The position numbers were made by a program, and so were the translations under genes. The notes under the pieces are model-generated. The model was not told where the DNA came from. It worked only from the letters and a program-made list of their open reading frames with translations, and ran no database searches. Shown one piece after another: positions 15,489 through 25,010 of a stretch of 64,000 nt of DNA. Source of the DNA: Terrimesophilobacter sp964651535 (GTDB lineage: Bacteria; Actinomycetota; Actinomycetes; Actinomycetales; Microbacteriaceae); assembly GCA_964651535.1 (NCBI GenBank), contig CAZYYE010000002.1:248001-312000 (forward strand), in the 5' to 3' direction. Every line of letters starts with the position of its first letter. Positions within the stretch are counted from its first letter, which is position 1.

Positions 15489-18026
15489 GTGCCCGGCGAC
15501 AACCTCACCCGCATCGAAGCCCAGGAGCGCAAGGCGCTCGTCAGCGTTGAGAGCTACGACGTCACGCTCGACCTCACCACGGGCGCAGAAGTGTTTCGCA
15601 GTACGACTGTTGTGCGGTTTACAGCGAAAGCCGGGGCGTCCACCTTCATCGACGCATTCACGCGCACCGTGCACTCGATCGACCTGAATGGCGCCGCCGT
15701 CGACACGGCTGCCGCGGATGGCGTGCGCATCCAGCTCGACGACCTCGCCGCGGACAACGTCCTCACGATCGTCGCGGATGCCGAATACACGAACTCGGGC
15801 GAGGGTCTCCACCGCTTCGTCGACCCCGTGGATGACGAGGTGTACCTCTACTCCCAGTTCGAGGTGCCGGACTCCCGCCGCGTTTTCGCCGTGTTCGAGC
15901 AGCCCGACCTGAAGGCGACATTCCGTTTCACGGTCACCGCACCTTCCGCGTGGGAGGTTGTCAGCAACCAGCCCGTCGAAACCCGCACCGAGGATGGCGA
16001 GGCCGCGACCTGGGTCTTCAAGACCACGCCGCGCATTTCCTCTTACATCACCGCGATCGTTGCCGGCCCGTACGCGAAAGTGACAAGCGAGCTCACGAGC
16101 AGCGACGGCCGCACGATTCCGCTCGGCATCTATTCGCGCAAGTCGCTCAGTCAGTACCTCGACGCGGACTACATTTTCGACATCACGCGCAAGGGCTTCG
16201 CGTACTTCGAGGAGAAGTTCGACTACGCGTACCCGTTCGAAAAGTACGACCAGCTGTTCGTGCCCGAGTTCAACGCCGGGGCGATGGAGAATGCGGGCGC
16301 GGTCACGTTCACGGAGACGTACGTTTTCCGTTCCAAAGTGACGGATGCGATCAAGGAGCGTCGCGTCGTCACGATCCTGCACGAGCTCGCACACATGTGG
16401 TTCGGCGACCTCGTCACCATGAAGTGGTGGAACGACCTGTGGCTGAACGAGTCGTTCGCCGAGTGGGCATCGACGATCGCCACCGCGAACGCCACCGAGT
16501 GGACGGAAGCCTGGACCACGTTCCAGGCGATGGAGAAAAGCTGGGCGTACCGCCAGGACCAGCTCCCGTCCACGCACCCCGTCGTCGCGACCATCAACGA
16601 CCTCGAGGATGTCCAGGTCAACTTCGACGGCATCACCTACGCGAAGGGCGGCTCCGTCCTGAAGCAGCTCGTCGCCTGGGTGGGCGAGGACGAATTCTTC
16701 GCGGGCGTCGCCGCGTATTTCAAGAAGCACGCGTGGGGAAACACCGAGTTGAAGGACTTGCTCGCGGAGCTCGAGACCACGAGCGGCCGCAAGCTCACCG
16801 AGTGGTCGAAGCTGTGGCTGGAGACTGCTGGCGTGAATACGCTTCGCCCGTCGTTTGAGACTGACTCTGACGGCAACTTCACAAACTTTGCCGTGTTGCA
16901 GAGCGCCAACCCCGACTACCCCACCATCCGCGCGCACCGCCTTGCGATCGGCTTCTACAACCTCGAGGGCGGCAAGCTCGTGCGCACGCACCGCCACGAG
17001 TTGGATGTCGACGGCGAGAGCACCGACGTTTCAGAATTCGTCGGAATGGCGAAGCCGGACCTCGTGCTCATCAACGACGACGACCTCGCGTACGCGAAGA
17101 TCCGGCTCGATGACGACTCACTGGCGGTCGCGCTCGAACACCTCAAGGACATCGACAACCCGCTCGCGCGGGCTCTCGTGTGGGGTGCCGTGTGGGATGC
17201 GACACGGGATGCCGAGACGCGTCCGAGCGACTACGTCGACCTCGTGCTGCGCAATATCGCGACGGAGACCGAGAGCACGACCATCCGCACGACTCTCAAC
17301 CAACTTGCTCTCGCCGCGAAGCAGTACGTGAACCCGTTCGAGCGGGCGAAGACGCTCGAGAGGGTCGGGTCCGATCTGTGGACGCTCGCGCAGCTTGCCG
17401 AGCCTGGTTCGGATGCGCAGTTCCAGTTCGTGAAGTTCTTCGCGCACCTCGCGTCGGTCGGCGACCACGTGGCCGCCCTCCGCGGACTGCTCGACGGCAC
17501 GGTCGTGCTCAAGGGACTCGAGATCGACACCGACCTCGGGTGGGAGATCCTCGAAGGCCTCGTGTTGAATGGGGCAGCCACGCCAGCGGACATCGACGAC
17601 ATGCTCGCGAAGGACAACACGGCGAACGGCGCGCAGGCCGCGGCGCGTGCCAGGGCGACCTTCCCGACATCCGAAGCGAAGCTCTCGGCGTTCGACTCCC
17701 TCGTGGACTCTGACGAACTTCCGAATGCGATCGTGCGCAACACCGCTCTCGGCTACCAGCACGTCAACGATCCTGCGCCGCTCGAGGCTGTCGTGCCGAA
17801 GTACTTTGCGGCCCTGAACTCACTGTGGAAAAGCCGCAGTTACCACATCGCCGAAACGCTCGTCGTTGGGCTCTACCCAGCGCCGCTTGCGTCGCAGTCC
17901 CTCGTGGACGCGACGAAAGGATGGCTCGATGCGAATCAGGATGTCCCTGCGCTGCGTCGCCTCGTCATCGAGAACCTCGCGGGAGTTGAGCGTGCGCTCG
18001 CAGCCCAGGAACGGGACGCGCGCTAG
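15489..18026 (+). CDS. pepN: Aminopeptidase N (M1 family)
   Basis: 845 residues, the usual size for actinobacterial PepN, a cytosolic zinc aminopeptidase. The GTG start has AAGGAG seven bases upstream. The exopeptidase motif GAMENAG precedes the zinc site HELAH (His298, Glu299, His302), with the third ligand Glu321 in LWLNESFAEW. The C-terminal ERAP1-like helical domain is complete. It is followed 6 bases later by the mscS-like gene, so the genes are probably cotranscribed. Confidence 0.97.
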   Translation: MPGDNLTRIEAQERKALVSVESYDVTLDLTTGAEVFRSTTVVRFTAKAGASTFIDAFTRTVHSIDLNGAAVDTAAADGVRIQLDDLAADNVLTIVADAEYTNSGEGLHRFVDPVDDEVYLYSQFEVPDSRRVFAVFEQPDLKATFRFTVTAPSAWEVVSNQPVETRTEDGEAATWVFKTTPRISSYITAIVAGPYAKVTSELTSSDGRTIPLGIYSRKSLSQYLDADYIFDITRKGFAYFEEKFDYAYPFEKYDQLFVPEFNAGAMENAGAVTFTETYVFRSKVTDAIKERRVVTILHELAHMWFGDLVTMKWWNDLWLNESFAEWASTIATANATEWTEAWTTFQAMEKSWAYRQDQLPSTHPVVATINDLEDVQVNFDGITYAKGGSVLKQLVAWVGEDEFFAGVAAYFKKHAWGNTELKDLLAELETTSGRKLTEWSKLWLETAGVNTLRPSFETDSDGNFTNFAVLQSANPDYPTIRAHRLAIGFYNLEGGKLVRTHRHELDVDGESTDVSEFVGMAKPDLVLINDDDLAYAKIRLDDDSLAVALEHLKDIDNPLARALVWGAVWDATRDAETRPSDYVDLVLRNIATETESTTIRTTLNQLALAAKQYVNPFERAKTLERVGSDLWTLAQLAEPGSDAQFQFVKFFAHLASVGDHVAALRGLLDGTVVLKGLEIDTDLGWEILEGLVLNGAATPADIDDMLAKDNTANGAQAAARARATFPTSEAKLSAFDSLVDSDELPNAIVRNTALGYQHVNDPAPLEAVVPKYFAALNSLWKSRSYHIAETLVVGLYPAPLASQSLVDATKGWLDANQDVPALRRLVIENLAGVERALAAQERDAR

Positions 18027-18032
18027 GCGACG

Positions 18033-19016
18033 ATGACTGACGTGGACTGGATGGCTTTGTGGGCTGCGATCGGCGGCTTCTTCACGCAGTGGCGGGTGCC
18101 CGTCACGATTGTGATCATTCTGGTCGCCACGGTCGCTTTGCGCTGGTTGCTCCTCATCATCCTGCGGCGCTCGATCGAGCGAGTTGTGTCCGGAGTCAAG
18201 AAGACGCACAACGTCGAGCAGACTCAGGAACTCGCATCGGCGCCTTTGCGTGCCGCGCGCATCGTGCAGCGCACGCGCACGCTCGGGACGGTCATCAACA
18301 GTTCGCTCACCGTGATCCTGTTGGGCGCCGCGCTCGTGCTCATCCTCGATGTCGTCGGGGTTCCCGTCCTCGGCATCCTCGGTGCAGCCGGAGTCGTCGC
18401 CGCGGGCCTCGCGTTCGGCGCGCAGAACCTGGTGAAGGACATCCTCAACGGAATGTTCATGGTGTTCGAAGACCAGTTCGGGATCGGCGACATCGTCGAC
18501 CTTGGCGTGGCGTCGGGGACCGTTGAATCCGTGGGGGTGCGCATTACGAGCATCCGGGACGTCAACGGCACGCTGTGGCACGTGCGCAATGGCGAAATCC
18601 TGCGCGTCGGAAACAAGTCGCAAGGCTGGGCTCGGGTCATCATCGATCTCCCTGTTCCGTACACGACCAATCTGGACGCGATCAAGGATGTTGTCCTCAC
18701 GACCGCGAAACTGCTGACCACGGATCCTGCGTGGCAGCGCAAGATCCTCGAGAACCCGGAAATCTGGGGCGTCGAGTCGGTCACTGCCGAGGCAGTCATC
18801 CTGCGACTCGTCATCAAGACTCGTTCGGCCGACCAGTGGGATGTTGCCCGAGAGCTGCGGATGCGCGTGAAGCTCGCACTGGACGAGTACGGTGTGACGG
18901 TCCCCTCGCTGAACCGCATGATTCTCGACCAGAACCGCGTCATCCCTGTCGCCCAGACGAAATCGGCGCCGGAGACGGATGATGCCAAGTCCAACGGGAA
19001 GACCGACCCGAAATGA
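18033..19016 (+). CDS. MscS-family mechanosensitive channel
   Basis: 327 residues. Three membrane segments fall at about residues 10-45, 88-110 and 115-135, the last being the pore helix GAAGVVAAGLAFGAQNLVKD. The cytosolic MscS beta and alpha/beta domains follow (motifs GDIVDLGVASGTVESVGVRIT and IRDVNGTLWHVRNGEI). It protects against hypo-osmotic shock by releasing solutes. The charged C-terminal tail is short. Its stop overlaps the start of the globin gene by 4 bases. Confidence 0.94.
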   Translation: MTDVDWMALWAAIGGFFTQWRVPVTIVIILVATVALRWLLLIILRRSIERVVSGVKKTHNVEQTQELASAPLRAARIVQRTRTLGTVINSSLTVILLGAALVLILDVVGVPVLGILGAAGVVAAGLAFGAQNLVKDILNGMFMVFEDQFGIGDIVDLGVASGTVESVGVRITSIRDVNGTLWHVRNGEILRVGNKSQGWARVIIDLPVPYTTNLDAIKDVVLTTAKLLTTDPAWQRKILENPEIWGVESVTAEAVILRLVIKTRSADQWDVARELRMRVKLALDEYGVTVPSLNRMILDQNRVIPVAQTKSAPETDDAKSNGKTDPK

Positions 19017-19402
19017 GCGAAGACGACTCCGCGCTGTTCCACCAAATTGGAGGCAGCGAAACTTTCGACACCCTGGTTCGGCGATTCTATGACGGCGTTC
19101 ACGGCGACCCCGTGCTGTGGCCCATGTATCCGCACCATGATTTGGAAGGGTCCATCCATCGCCTCAGCACGTTTTTGCAGCAGTACTGGGGTGGTCCGAC
19201 GACGTACGGCGATGAGCGCGGACATCCGCGGTTGCGTCAGCGCCACGTGGCGTTCAAGGTCAACCCCGAAGCGCGAGACCGCTGGCTCGGCCACATGCGC
19301 GCTGCTCTCGACTCCCTCGAACTGCCGCCCCTGCACCACGCCACGTTCTGGGACTACCTTGACCGGGCCGCTCACTCGCTCGTGAACACGTTCGACGAGT
19401 AA
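19013..19402 (+). CDS. glbO: Truncated haemoglobin, group II (GlbO-like)
   Basis: 129 residues. The 2-on-2 globin fold is indicated by FHQIGGSETFDTLVRRFYDG, FLQQYWGGPTTY, then RHVAFKV with the proximal His, and RWLGHMRAAL. The Trp-rich and GG motifs and length fit group II (trHbO), which binds O2 and peroxides and is often membrane-associated. It is coupled to the mechanosensitive channel gene by an ATGA overlap; this pairing is positional only. Confidence 0.93.
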   Translation: MSEDDSALFHQIGGSETFDTLVRRFYDGVHGDPVLWPMYPHHDLEGSIHRLSTFLQQYWGGPTTYGDERGHPRLRQRHVAFKVNPEARDRWLGHMRAALDSLELPPLHHATFWDYLDRAAHSLVNTFDE

Positions 19403-19509
19403 CGTCGCGCGACAACCCCTGATCGTCGCAGGCCACTCGACACACCGGCGCCAGAGGGCAATTGCGGTTTTCGTTGGCCTGCAATGGCTTGGGTGGTAGG
19501 AATGGGGAC

Positions 19510-20367
19510 ATGGTACGAACAGTCGCCCGACGAAAAGTTACGCGCGTGGTGGGAATTGATCGCATCGAGTCGCGTGAAGATGTGCTTGCTGTCGAAGAAC
19601 CGCTCGAGATTCGCGTCGGCGGCCGCTCCCTGGCCATCACGATGCGCACCCCGGGGAATGATGTCGATCTGGCAGCCGGCTTCCTCGTGTCCGAAGGGGT
19701 GATCACCCGGACGGAAGAGTTCAGGACAGCCCGGTATTGCGCCGGCGCGAGCGTCGAAAACCTCAATACCTACAACGTTCTCGATGTCACGCTCGCGCCC
19801 GGCGTGCCCTCACCGGATCCAAGCCTGGAGCGCGCGTTCTATACGACAAGCGCGTGCGGACTGTGCGGCAAGTCAAGCATCGACGCGGTGCGAACCAAGT
19901 CTGCGTTCAGCGTTCAGGAAGATCCACTGCAGGTCACCGAAGGGCTGCTGGCGTCGTTCCCCACCAGGCTTCGCGCAGAACAGGCCGTCTTCGACAAGAC
20001 GGGCGGCCTGCACGCCGCCGCACTCTTCGACGGTGAAAGCGGCGAGCTTCTCGTGTTGCGAGAAGACGTCGGCCGCCACAACGCGGTGGACAAGGTAGTC
20101 GGATGGGCGTTGAAAGAGGGCCTGCTCCCGTTGCGCGGCACTGTGCTCATGGTGTCGGGCCGCGCAAGTTTCGAGCTCACCCAAAAGGCGCTCATGGCCG
20201 GCATCCCGATGCTCGCCGCGGTGTCAGCCCCATCATCGCTCGCTGCCGAATTGTCGGCGGAGATGGGACTCACCCTCGTCGGATTTCTTCGGGAATCGTC
20301 CATGGTCATCTACACCGGCGCAGAGCGAATCGTGCGAACGCGAGTGAAGGAAGGAAGCGCAGCGTGA
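19510..20367 (+). CDS. fdhD: FdhD sulfurtransferase for formate dehydrogenase maturation
   Basis: 285 residues. FdhD transfers sulfur from IscS to the molybdenum cofactor, which formate dehydrogenases need for activity. The sulfur-relay CxxC is in TTSACGLCGKSS, and other family motifs are RTPGNDVDLAAGFL, DVGRHNAVDKV and VSGRASFELTQKA. The preferred ATG at 19510 follows GGTAGGAATGGGG; an upstream in-frame start is possible. Its TGA overlaps the GTG of the molybdoenzyme gene, consistent with co-production with its client. Confidence 0.96.
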   Translation: MVRTVARRKVTRVVGIDRIESREDVLAVEEPLEIRVGGRSLAITMRTPGNDVDLAAGFLVSEGVITRTEEFRTARYCAGASVENLNTYNVLDVTLAPGVPSPDPSLERAFYTTSACGLCGKSSIDAVRTKSAFSVQEDPLQVTEGLLASFPTRLRAEQAVFDKTGGLHAAALFDGESGELLVLREDVGRHNAVDKVVGWALKEGLLPLRGTVLMVSGRASFELTQKALMAGIPMLAAVSAPSSLAAELSAEMGLTLVGFLRESSMVIYTGAERIVRTRVKEGSAA

Positions 20368-22658
20368 CAATCGAGAAACCCGTCGGGAGGAGCGCGGCGG
20401 AAGACGAGTTGAAAGTGGGAGCGCCGAAAGTGTGGGCTGCCGGCGTGCCCGGAGTGACCCACTCGATGATTCCCGCCCTCACCGGAATGGGCGTCGGCCG
20501 CGCAGCAAAGGGACTTCTGGCGATGAACCAGAAAGACGGTTTCGACTGCATGAGTTGCGCGTGGGAGGACCCGACCGAGCGCAAAACATTCGAATTCTGC
20601 GAAAACGGCGCGAAGGCCCTCACGTGGGAAGCCACGCCCCTTACCGTCCCCACTTCCTTCTGGAGCGAGCACTCCATCGACGATCTGCTCACGAAGGACG
20701 AATACTGGCTCGGCATGCAGGGTCGGCTCGTCGAACCCGTGTACAAGCCTGCGGGCAAAAGCCACTACCAGCCGATCGGCTGGGATGACGCCTTCGCGCT
20801 GATCGCGAAGAAGCTCAACAGCCTCGACTCCCCGGACGAGGCCGCGTTCTACACGAGCGGTCGCACCCCGAACGAGACGGCGTTCGTCTACCAGCTCTTC
20901 GCGCGAGCATTCGGGACCAACAATCTGCCGGACTGCTCGAACATGTGCCACGAATCCACGGGAACGGCGATGAGCGAAGTCATCGGCGTCGGCAAGGCGA
21001 CCATCGTCTACAGCGACTTCGAAAAAGCCGACCTCATCATCATCATGGGCCAGAACCCCGGCACCAACCATCCTCGGATGCTCACGGTGCTGGAAGAGGC
21101 GAAGCGCGCCGGGGCCGAGATCGTCGCCGTGAATCCATTGCTGGAAGCTGGCCTCATCCGTTACAAAAACCCGCAAAAAGTTGGCGGCATCATCGGTCGC
21201 GGCACGGGCATCGCCGACCAGTACCTGCAGATTCGCCTCGGCGGCGACATGGCGCTCATGCAGGCGATCTCGAAGCGCGTTCTGGATGCGGAGGACGCGA
21301 ACCCGGGAACCGTACTGGACCACGACTTCCTCGAGAAGCACTGCGAGGGGCTCGCCGAGTTCAGGGAACACCTCGCCGACCTCGACGAGGAGGCAGTTCT
21401 GACCGCCACGGGATTGACGAGTGCTGAAATCGATGAACTCGCTGCCCGATACGTGAAAGCAGACAAGGTCATCATCACGTGGGCGATGGGCCTCACCCAG
21501 CACAAGCGGGCGGTCCCGACGATCAAGGAAATCATCAACCTCTTGCTGTTGCGCGGCAACATGGGCAAACCCGGTGCCGGGGCGTCGCCCATCCGCGGCC
21601 ACAGCAACGTGCAGGGTGACCGCACCATGGGGATCTGGGAGAAAATGCCCCCGGCCTTTCTCGACGCGCTCCAGCGTGAATTCGGATTCGACCCGCCCCG
21701 CGAGGAGGGCGTCGACGCCGTCAACGGCATTCGGGCCATGCGCGACGGCAGGATCAAGGTGTGGTTCGCGCTCGGCGGGAACCTGGTCGGCGCCATTTCC
21801 GACACGGGCGTCTCGGAGGATGCCATCCAGCAGCTCGAATTGAGCGTCCAAGTCTCCACGAAACTGAACCGGTCCCACGCCGTGATCGGCGAGGAGGCGC
21901 TGATTCTCCCGACGATGGGGCGCAGCGAAATCGACATCCAGGCCGACGGCGAGCAGTTCGTGAGCGTGGAGGACACGGTCGCCGCCGTGCACGCGTCCTA
22001 CCCGAAGCTCACGCCGGTCGCTCCGAACCTGTTGTCTGAAGTCTCGATTGTCACGAGGCTCGCTCGCGCCGTTCTCGATGACAAATATGGAATCGACTGG
22101 GCAGGATTCGAGCGCAATTACGACACCATCCGCGACCGCATCGCCCGCGTGGTGCCGGGGTTCGATGATTACAACCGCAAGGTGCGCCAGGACGACGGCT
22201 TCATGCTGCCCCACGGCCCACGGGACTCCAGGACATTCCCGACCCCGACCGGCAAGGCAATCATCACGGTCAACGACCTGGAAGCCCTGACCGTCCCTCC
22301 TGGCCGGCTGCTGTTGCAGACCGTTCGGTCCCACGACCAGTTCAACACGACCACGTACAGCCTGAATGACCGCTACCGCGGGGTGAAAAAGGGTCGACAC
22401 GTCGTGTTCGTGAACGCCGACGACCTTTCCGAGCTGGGGTTCGCCGACGGTGACATCGTCGACATCCACAGCGAGTTCGCGGACGGCGTCGACCGAGTTG
22501 CCAAACGGTTCCGAATCATCTCCTACCCAACCGCGAAGGGCTGCGCGGCCGCGTACTTTCCGGAGGCCAACGTGCTCGTGCCTCTGGATGCGACTGCGGA
22601 AGGCAGCAATACTCCCGCATCCAAGTCGGTCGTCGTTCGATTCGAGCGCGCGGGGTGA
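20364..22658 (+). CDS. Formate dehydrogenase-like molybdopterin oxidoreductase (FdhF/YdeP type)
   Basis: 764 residues from a GTG start coupled to fdhD. Molybdopterin oxidoreductase folds: an N-terminal region with DCMSC and FEFC, a MGQNPGTNHPR motif, the probable Mo-ligand Cys in CSNMCHESTG, and a C-terminal molydopterin dinucleotide-binding domain (about 640-760). The four-Cys iron-sulfur motif of classical FdhA is reduced to CxxC plus a distant Cys, as in the YdeP/CbbBc subgroup. Pairing with FdhD and formate-THF ligase supports formate oxidation to CO2, but the electron acceptor is unknown because no beta or gamma subunit is adjacent. Confidence 0.92.
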   Translation: MTIEKPVGRSAAEDELKVGAPKVWAAGVPGVTHSMIPALTGMGVGRAAKGLLAMNQKDGFDCMSCAWEDPTERKTFEFCENGAKALTWEATPLTVPTSFWSEHSIDDLLTKDEYWLGMQGRLVEPVYKPAGKSHYQPIGWDDAFALIAKKLNSLDSPDEAAFYTSGRTPNETAFVYQLFARAFGTNNLPDCSNMCHESTGTAMSEVIGVGKATIVYSDFEKADLIIIMGQNPGTNHPRMLTVLEEAKRAGAEIVAVNPLLEAGLIRYKNPQKVGGIIGRGTGIADQYLQIRLGGDMALMQAISKRVLDAEDANPGTVLDHDFLEKHCEGLAEFREHLADLDEEAVLTATGLTSAEIDELAARYVKADKVIITWAMGLTQHKRAVPTIKEIINLLLLRGNMGKPGAGASPIRGHSNVQGDRTMGIWEKMPPAFLDALQREFGFDPPREEGVDAVNGIRAMRDGRIKVWFALGGNLVGAISDTGVSEDAIQQLELSVQVSTKLNRSHAVIGEEALILPTMGRSEIDIQADGEQFVSVEDTVAAVHASYPKLTPVAPNLLSEVSIVTRLARAVLDDKYGIDWAGFERNYDTIRDRIARVVPGFDDYNRKVRQDDGFMLPHGPRDSRTFPTPTGKAIITVNDLEALTVPPGRLLLQTVRSHDQFNTTTYSLNDRYRGVKKGRHVVFVNADDLSELGFADGDIVDIHSEFADGVDRVAKRFRIISYPTAKGCAAAYFPEANVLVPLDATAEGSNTPASKSVVVRFERAG

Positions 22659-22770
22659 TGTGCGCACTCCCCATCCAGACAGCGCACTGCTAGCGTTCCA
22701 ATGGCAAGAATCCCGCGACCAATGATTGGTGACGACCATTCCAAAATCATCCGCAACCCGTAAGTCGGCC

Positions 22771-24462
22771 ATGCCGTCGGATCTCGCGATTTCCCGCGCG
22801 GCGGTGCGCCGACCTCTCGAAGACGTCGGTTCGCAAATGGGCATCGGTCCGCACCTGCTCGAACCGTATGGCAGCGTCGCGTCAAAAATCTCTCTCGCGG
22901 CAATCGAGGAATTGAGCGACAGACCCAAGGCGAAGTACGTCGTCGTCAGCGCGATCACTCCCACCCCACTCGGGTCGGGAAAAACCACAACATCGGTGGG
23001 GCTCGGACAGGGCTTCGGGCACATCGGCAAGCTCGGGGTCGTGGCCATCCGGCAGCCATCCATGGGCCCGACCTTCGGCATCAAGGGCGGAGCTGCCGGC
23101 GGCGGCTACTCTCAGGTTGTTCCCATGGAGGCGCTCAATCTGCACCTCACGGGCGACATGCACGCCGTCACGGCAGCTCACAACCTGTTGGCGGCCATGA
23201 TTGGGAACCATTTCCACAAGGGGAACCAACTCGAGCTGAACAGTCAGGAGATCACCTGGCGACGTGTGCTCGATGTGAACGACCGCGAACTGCGCAACAT
23301 CGTGTCCGGGCTCGGTGGCCCCGACGACGGAAACCCGCGCCAGACCGGCTTCGACATCACTGCAGCCAGCGAAGTGATGGCGCTGCTGTCACTGTGCTCG
23401 GGGCTCAAGGATCTCCGCGCGCGGCTGGGACGGATTGTCGTCGGCTACACCCGCTCAGGGGATCCTGTGACGGCCGAGCAACTCAAAGCGGCCGGCGCCA
23501 TGACCGTGCTCCTCAAGGACGCCATCAAGCCGAACCTCATGCAGACGCTCGAAGGCACGCCGGTGCTCGTGCACTGCGGCCCGTTCGGCAATATCGCGAC
23601 AGGCAACTCTTCGGTCGTCGCCGATCAAATCGGAATCCGCGCCGGCGACTACCTCATCACCGAGGCTGGCTTCGGTGCCGACATCGGCGCAGAGAAGTTC
23701 TTCAACATCAAGTGCCGCGCGTCAGGTCTGACCCCTGATGCGGCGGTCGTCGTCGCGACCGTGCGCGACCTGAAGACGCACTCGAGCAAATACCGCGTTG
23801 TCGCTGGGCGCCCGCTGCCGCCTGAGATGCTCGCGGAGAACCCGGGAGACGTGCTCGAAGGAGCCGCGAACCTTCGGAGGCAGATCGCCAACATCCGGCG
23901 TCACGGCGTCGTGCCGGTCATCGCCGTGAATGTTTTCCCCACTGACTTCGAGAGCGAACACCGGGCGATCATGGAAGTGGCGGCGGAGGAGGGCGTGCGC
24001 GTTGCGCTCAGCAACCATTTCACCCAGGGCGGGGAAGGTGCCGCGGAGTTGGCGGAAGCTGTGGCGGAAGCCTGCGACGAACCGTCCAACTTCCACTACC
24101 TGTATCCGGATGAGCTTTCGCTGACCGACAAGATCGACACGATCGCCCACGAAATGTACGGGGCGGATGGCCTGGACATCTCGCCCCTGGCACTCAAGCA
24201 ACTCGACCGGTTCGAGCGGGCAGGTTTCGGCCACTTGCCGGTGTGCATTGCGAAAACGCACCTCTCGATGTCCGCCAATCCCGCCATCAAGGGCGCCCCC
24301 ACCGGATGGCGTCTGCCCGTGCGCGAGGTCCGTGCGTCGATCGGTGCCGGGTTCATCTATCCGATCTGCGGCGACATGCGCACGATGCCGGGACTTTCTT
24401 CTGCTCCGGCTGCCGAGATCATCGACATCGACGACTCGGGTGAAATCGTCGGGTTGTCCTGA
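22771..24462 (+). CDS. fhs: Formate-tetrahydrofolate ligase
   Basis: 563 residues; the family is about 555-560. It makes 10-formyl-THF from formate, ATP and THF. The preferred start MPSDLAISRAAVRRP matches the usual N-terminus; upstream in-frame GTG (22729) or TTG (22726) would add 14-15 residues, and none has a strong ribosome-binding site. The P-loop TPLGSGKTTTS, GGGYSQVVPME and FNIKCRASGL are family motifs. The neighbouring FDH and cyclodeaminase-like genes point to handling of formate as a one-carbon source or waste. Confidence 0.96.
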   Translation: MPSDLAISRAAVRRPLEDVGSQMGIGPHLLEPYGSVASKISLAAIEELSDRPKAKYVVVSAITPTPLGSGKTTTSVGLGQGFGHIGKLGVVAIRQPSMGPTFGIKGGAAGGGYSQVVPMEALNLHLTGDMHAVTAAHNLLAAMIGNHFHKGNQLELNSQEITWRRVLDVNDRELRNIVSGLGGPDDGNPRQTGFDITAASEVMALLSLCSGLKDLRARLGRIVVGYTRSGDPVTAEQLKAAGAMTVLLKDAIKPNLMQTLEGTPVLVHCGPFGNIATGNSSVVADQIGIRAGDYLITEAGFGADIGAEKFFNIKCRASGLTPDAAVVVATVRDLKTHSSKYRVVAGRPLPPEMLAENPGDVLEGAANLRRQIANIRRHGVVPVIAVNVFPTDFESEHRAIMEVAAEEGVRVALSNHFTQGGEGAAELAEAVAEACDEPSNFHYLYPDELSLTDKIDTIAHEMYGADGLDISPLALKQLDRFERAGFGHLPVCIAKTHLSMSANPAIKGAPTGWRLPVREVRASIGAGFIYPICGDMRTMPGLSSAPAAEIIDIDDSGEIVGLS

Positions 24463-25010
24463 TGGGCACCCAGCAACCTGGCGAATTTCTCGATCGACCG
24501 CTTCGCGACCTGTTCGGCAGCGTCGCCGGGTCGGAGTCCGTTCCTGCCGCAGGCTCCGTCATCGCGACCCTCGGCGTGCTCGCGGCAGGACTTGCCGCGA
24601 AAGTAGCTCACCGTTCGGCCGCTCAACTCAGCGGCTCGGAGGAGATCGCTCGCCGCGCCGACGAACTGAGACGTGTGCTCGAACCGTTCATCACGGCGGA
24701 TGCCCTCGGCTACGCGGAGGCCCTGGCGAAGAGGGGTGATGATCGTGCCGCGGCAATGCTGGCGCTGTCGTCTGACCTCGCATTCCTGGCGGAAACAGCG
24801 GCCGAGATTGCCGAGCTCGCAGCGTACCTGGCGGCCAGGGGCAATCAAAACCTCCGCTACGACGCGGATGCGGCGACACGAATCGCCGTGACCGTCGCGG
24901 AGATCGGCGCGGTACTGGTCACGGCGAACGTGGGCGACTCCGAGCTTTCTGTTCGGGCGCACTCGGCGGCCGGTCGTGCGCGCGTTGCCGCGCGCGGGCA
25001 GAGCGCATAG
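24462..25010 (+). CDS. Cyclodeaminase/cyclohydrolase-fold folate enzyme (FchA-like)
   Basis: 182 residues, a four-to-five-helix protein of the formiminotransferase-cyclodeaminase C-terminal family. The N-terminal motif PAAGSVIATLGVLAAGLAAKV (PxxGS/A) forms the folate pocket. Related FchA proteins act as methenyl-THF cyclohydrolases, others as formimino-THF cyclodeaminases. Its ATG overlaps the fhs stop by one base, so a step next to 10-formyl-THF is most likely. The hut operon 2 kb downstream makes a formimino-THF role a possible alternative. Confidence 0.8.
   Translation: MGTQQPGEFLDRPLRDLFGSVAGSESVPAAGSVIATLGVLAAGLAAKVAHRSAAQLSGSEEIARRADELRRVLEPFITADALGYAEALAKRGDDRAAAMLALSSDLAFLAETAAEIAELAAYLAARGNQNLRYDADAATRIAVTVAEIGAVLVTANVGDSELSVRAHSAAGRARVAARGQSA

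Noticed and set aside
15402..16997. 531-codon minus-strand frame opposite pepN
   Set aside because: Antisense to the zinc site HELAH and GAMENAG region of aminopeptidase N; no motif of its own.
20310..23084. 924-codon minus-strand open frame across the FDH and fhs starts
   Set aside because: Runs antisense through two genes with diagnostic motifs; composition is Arg/Val/Asp-biased as expected of an antisense shadow.
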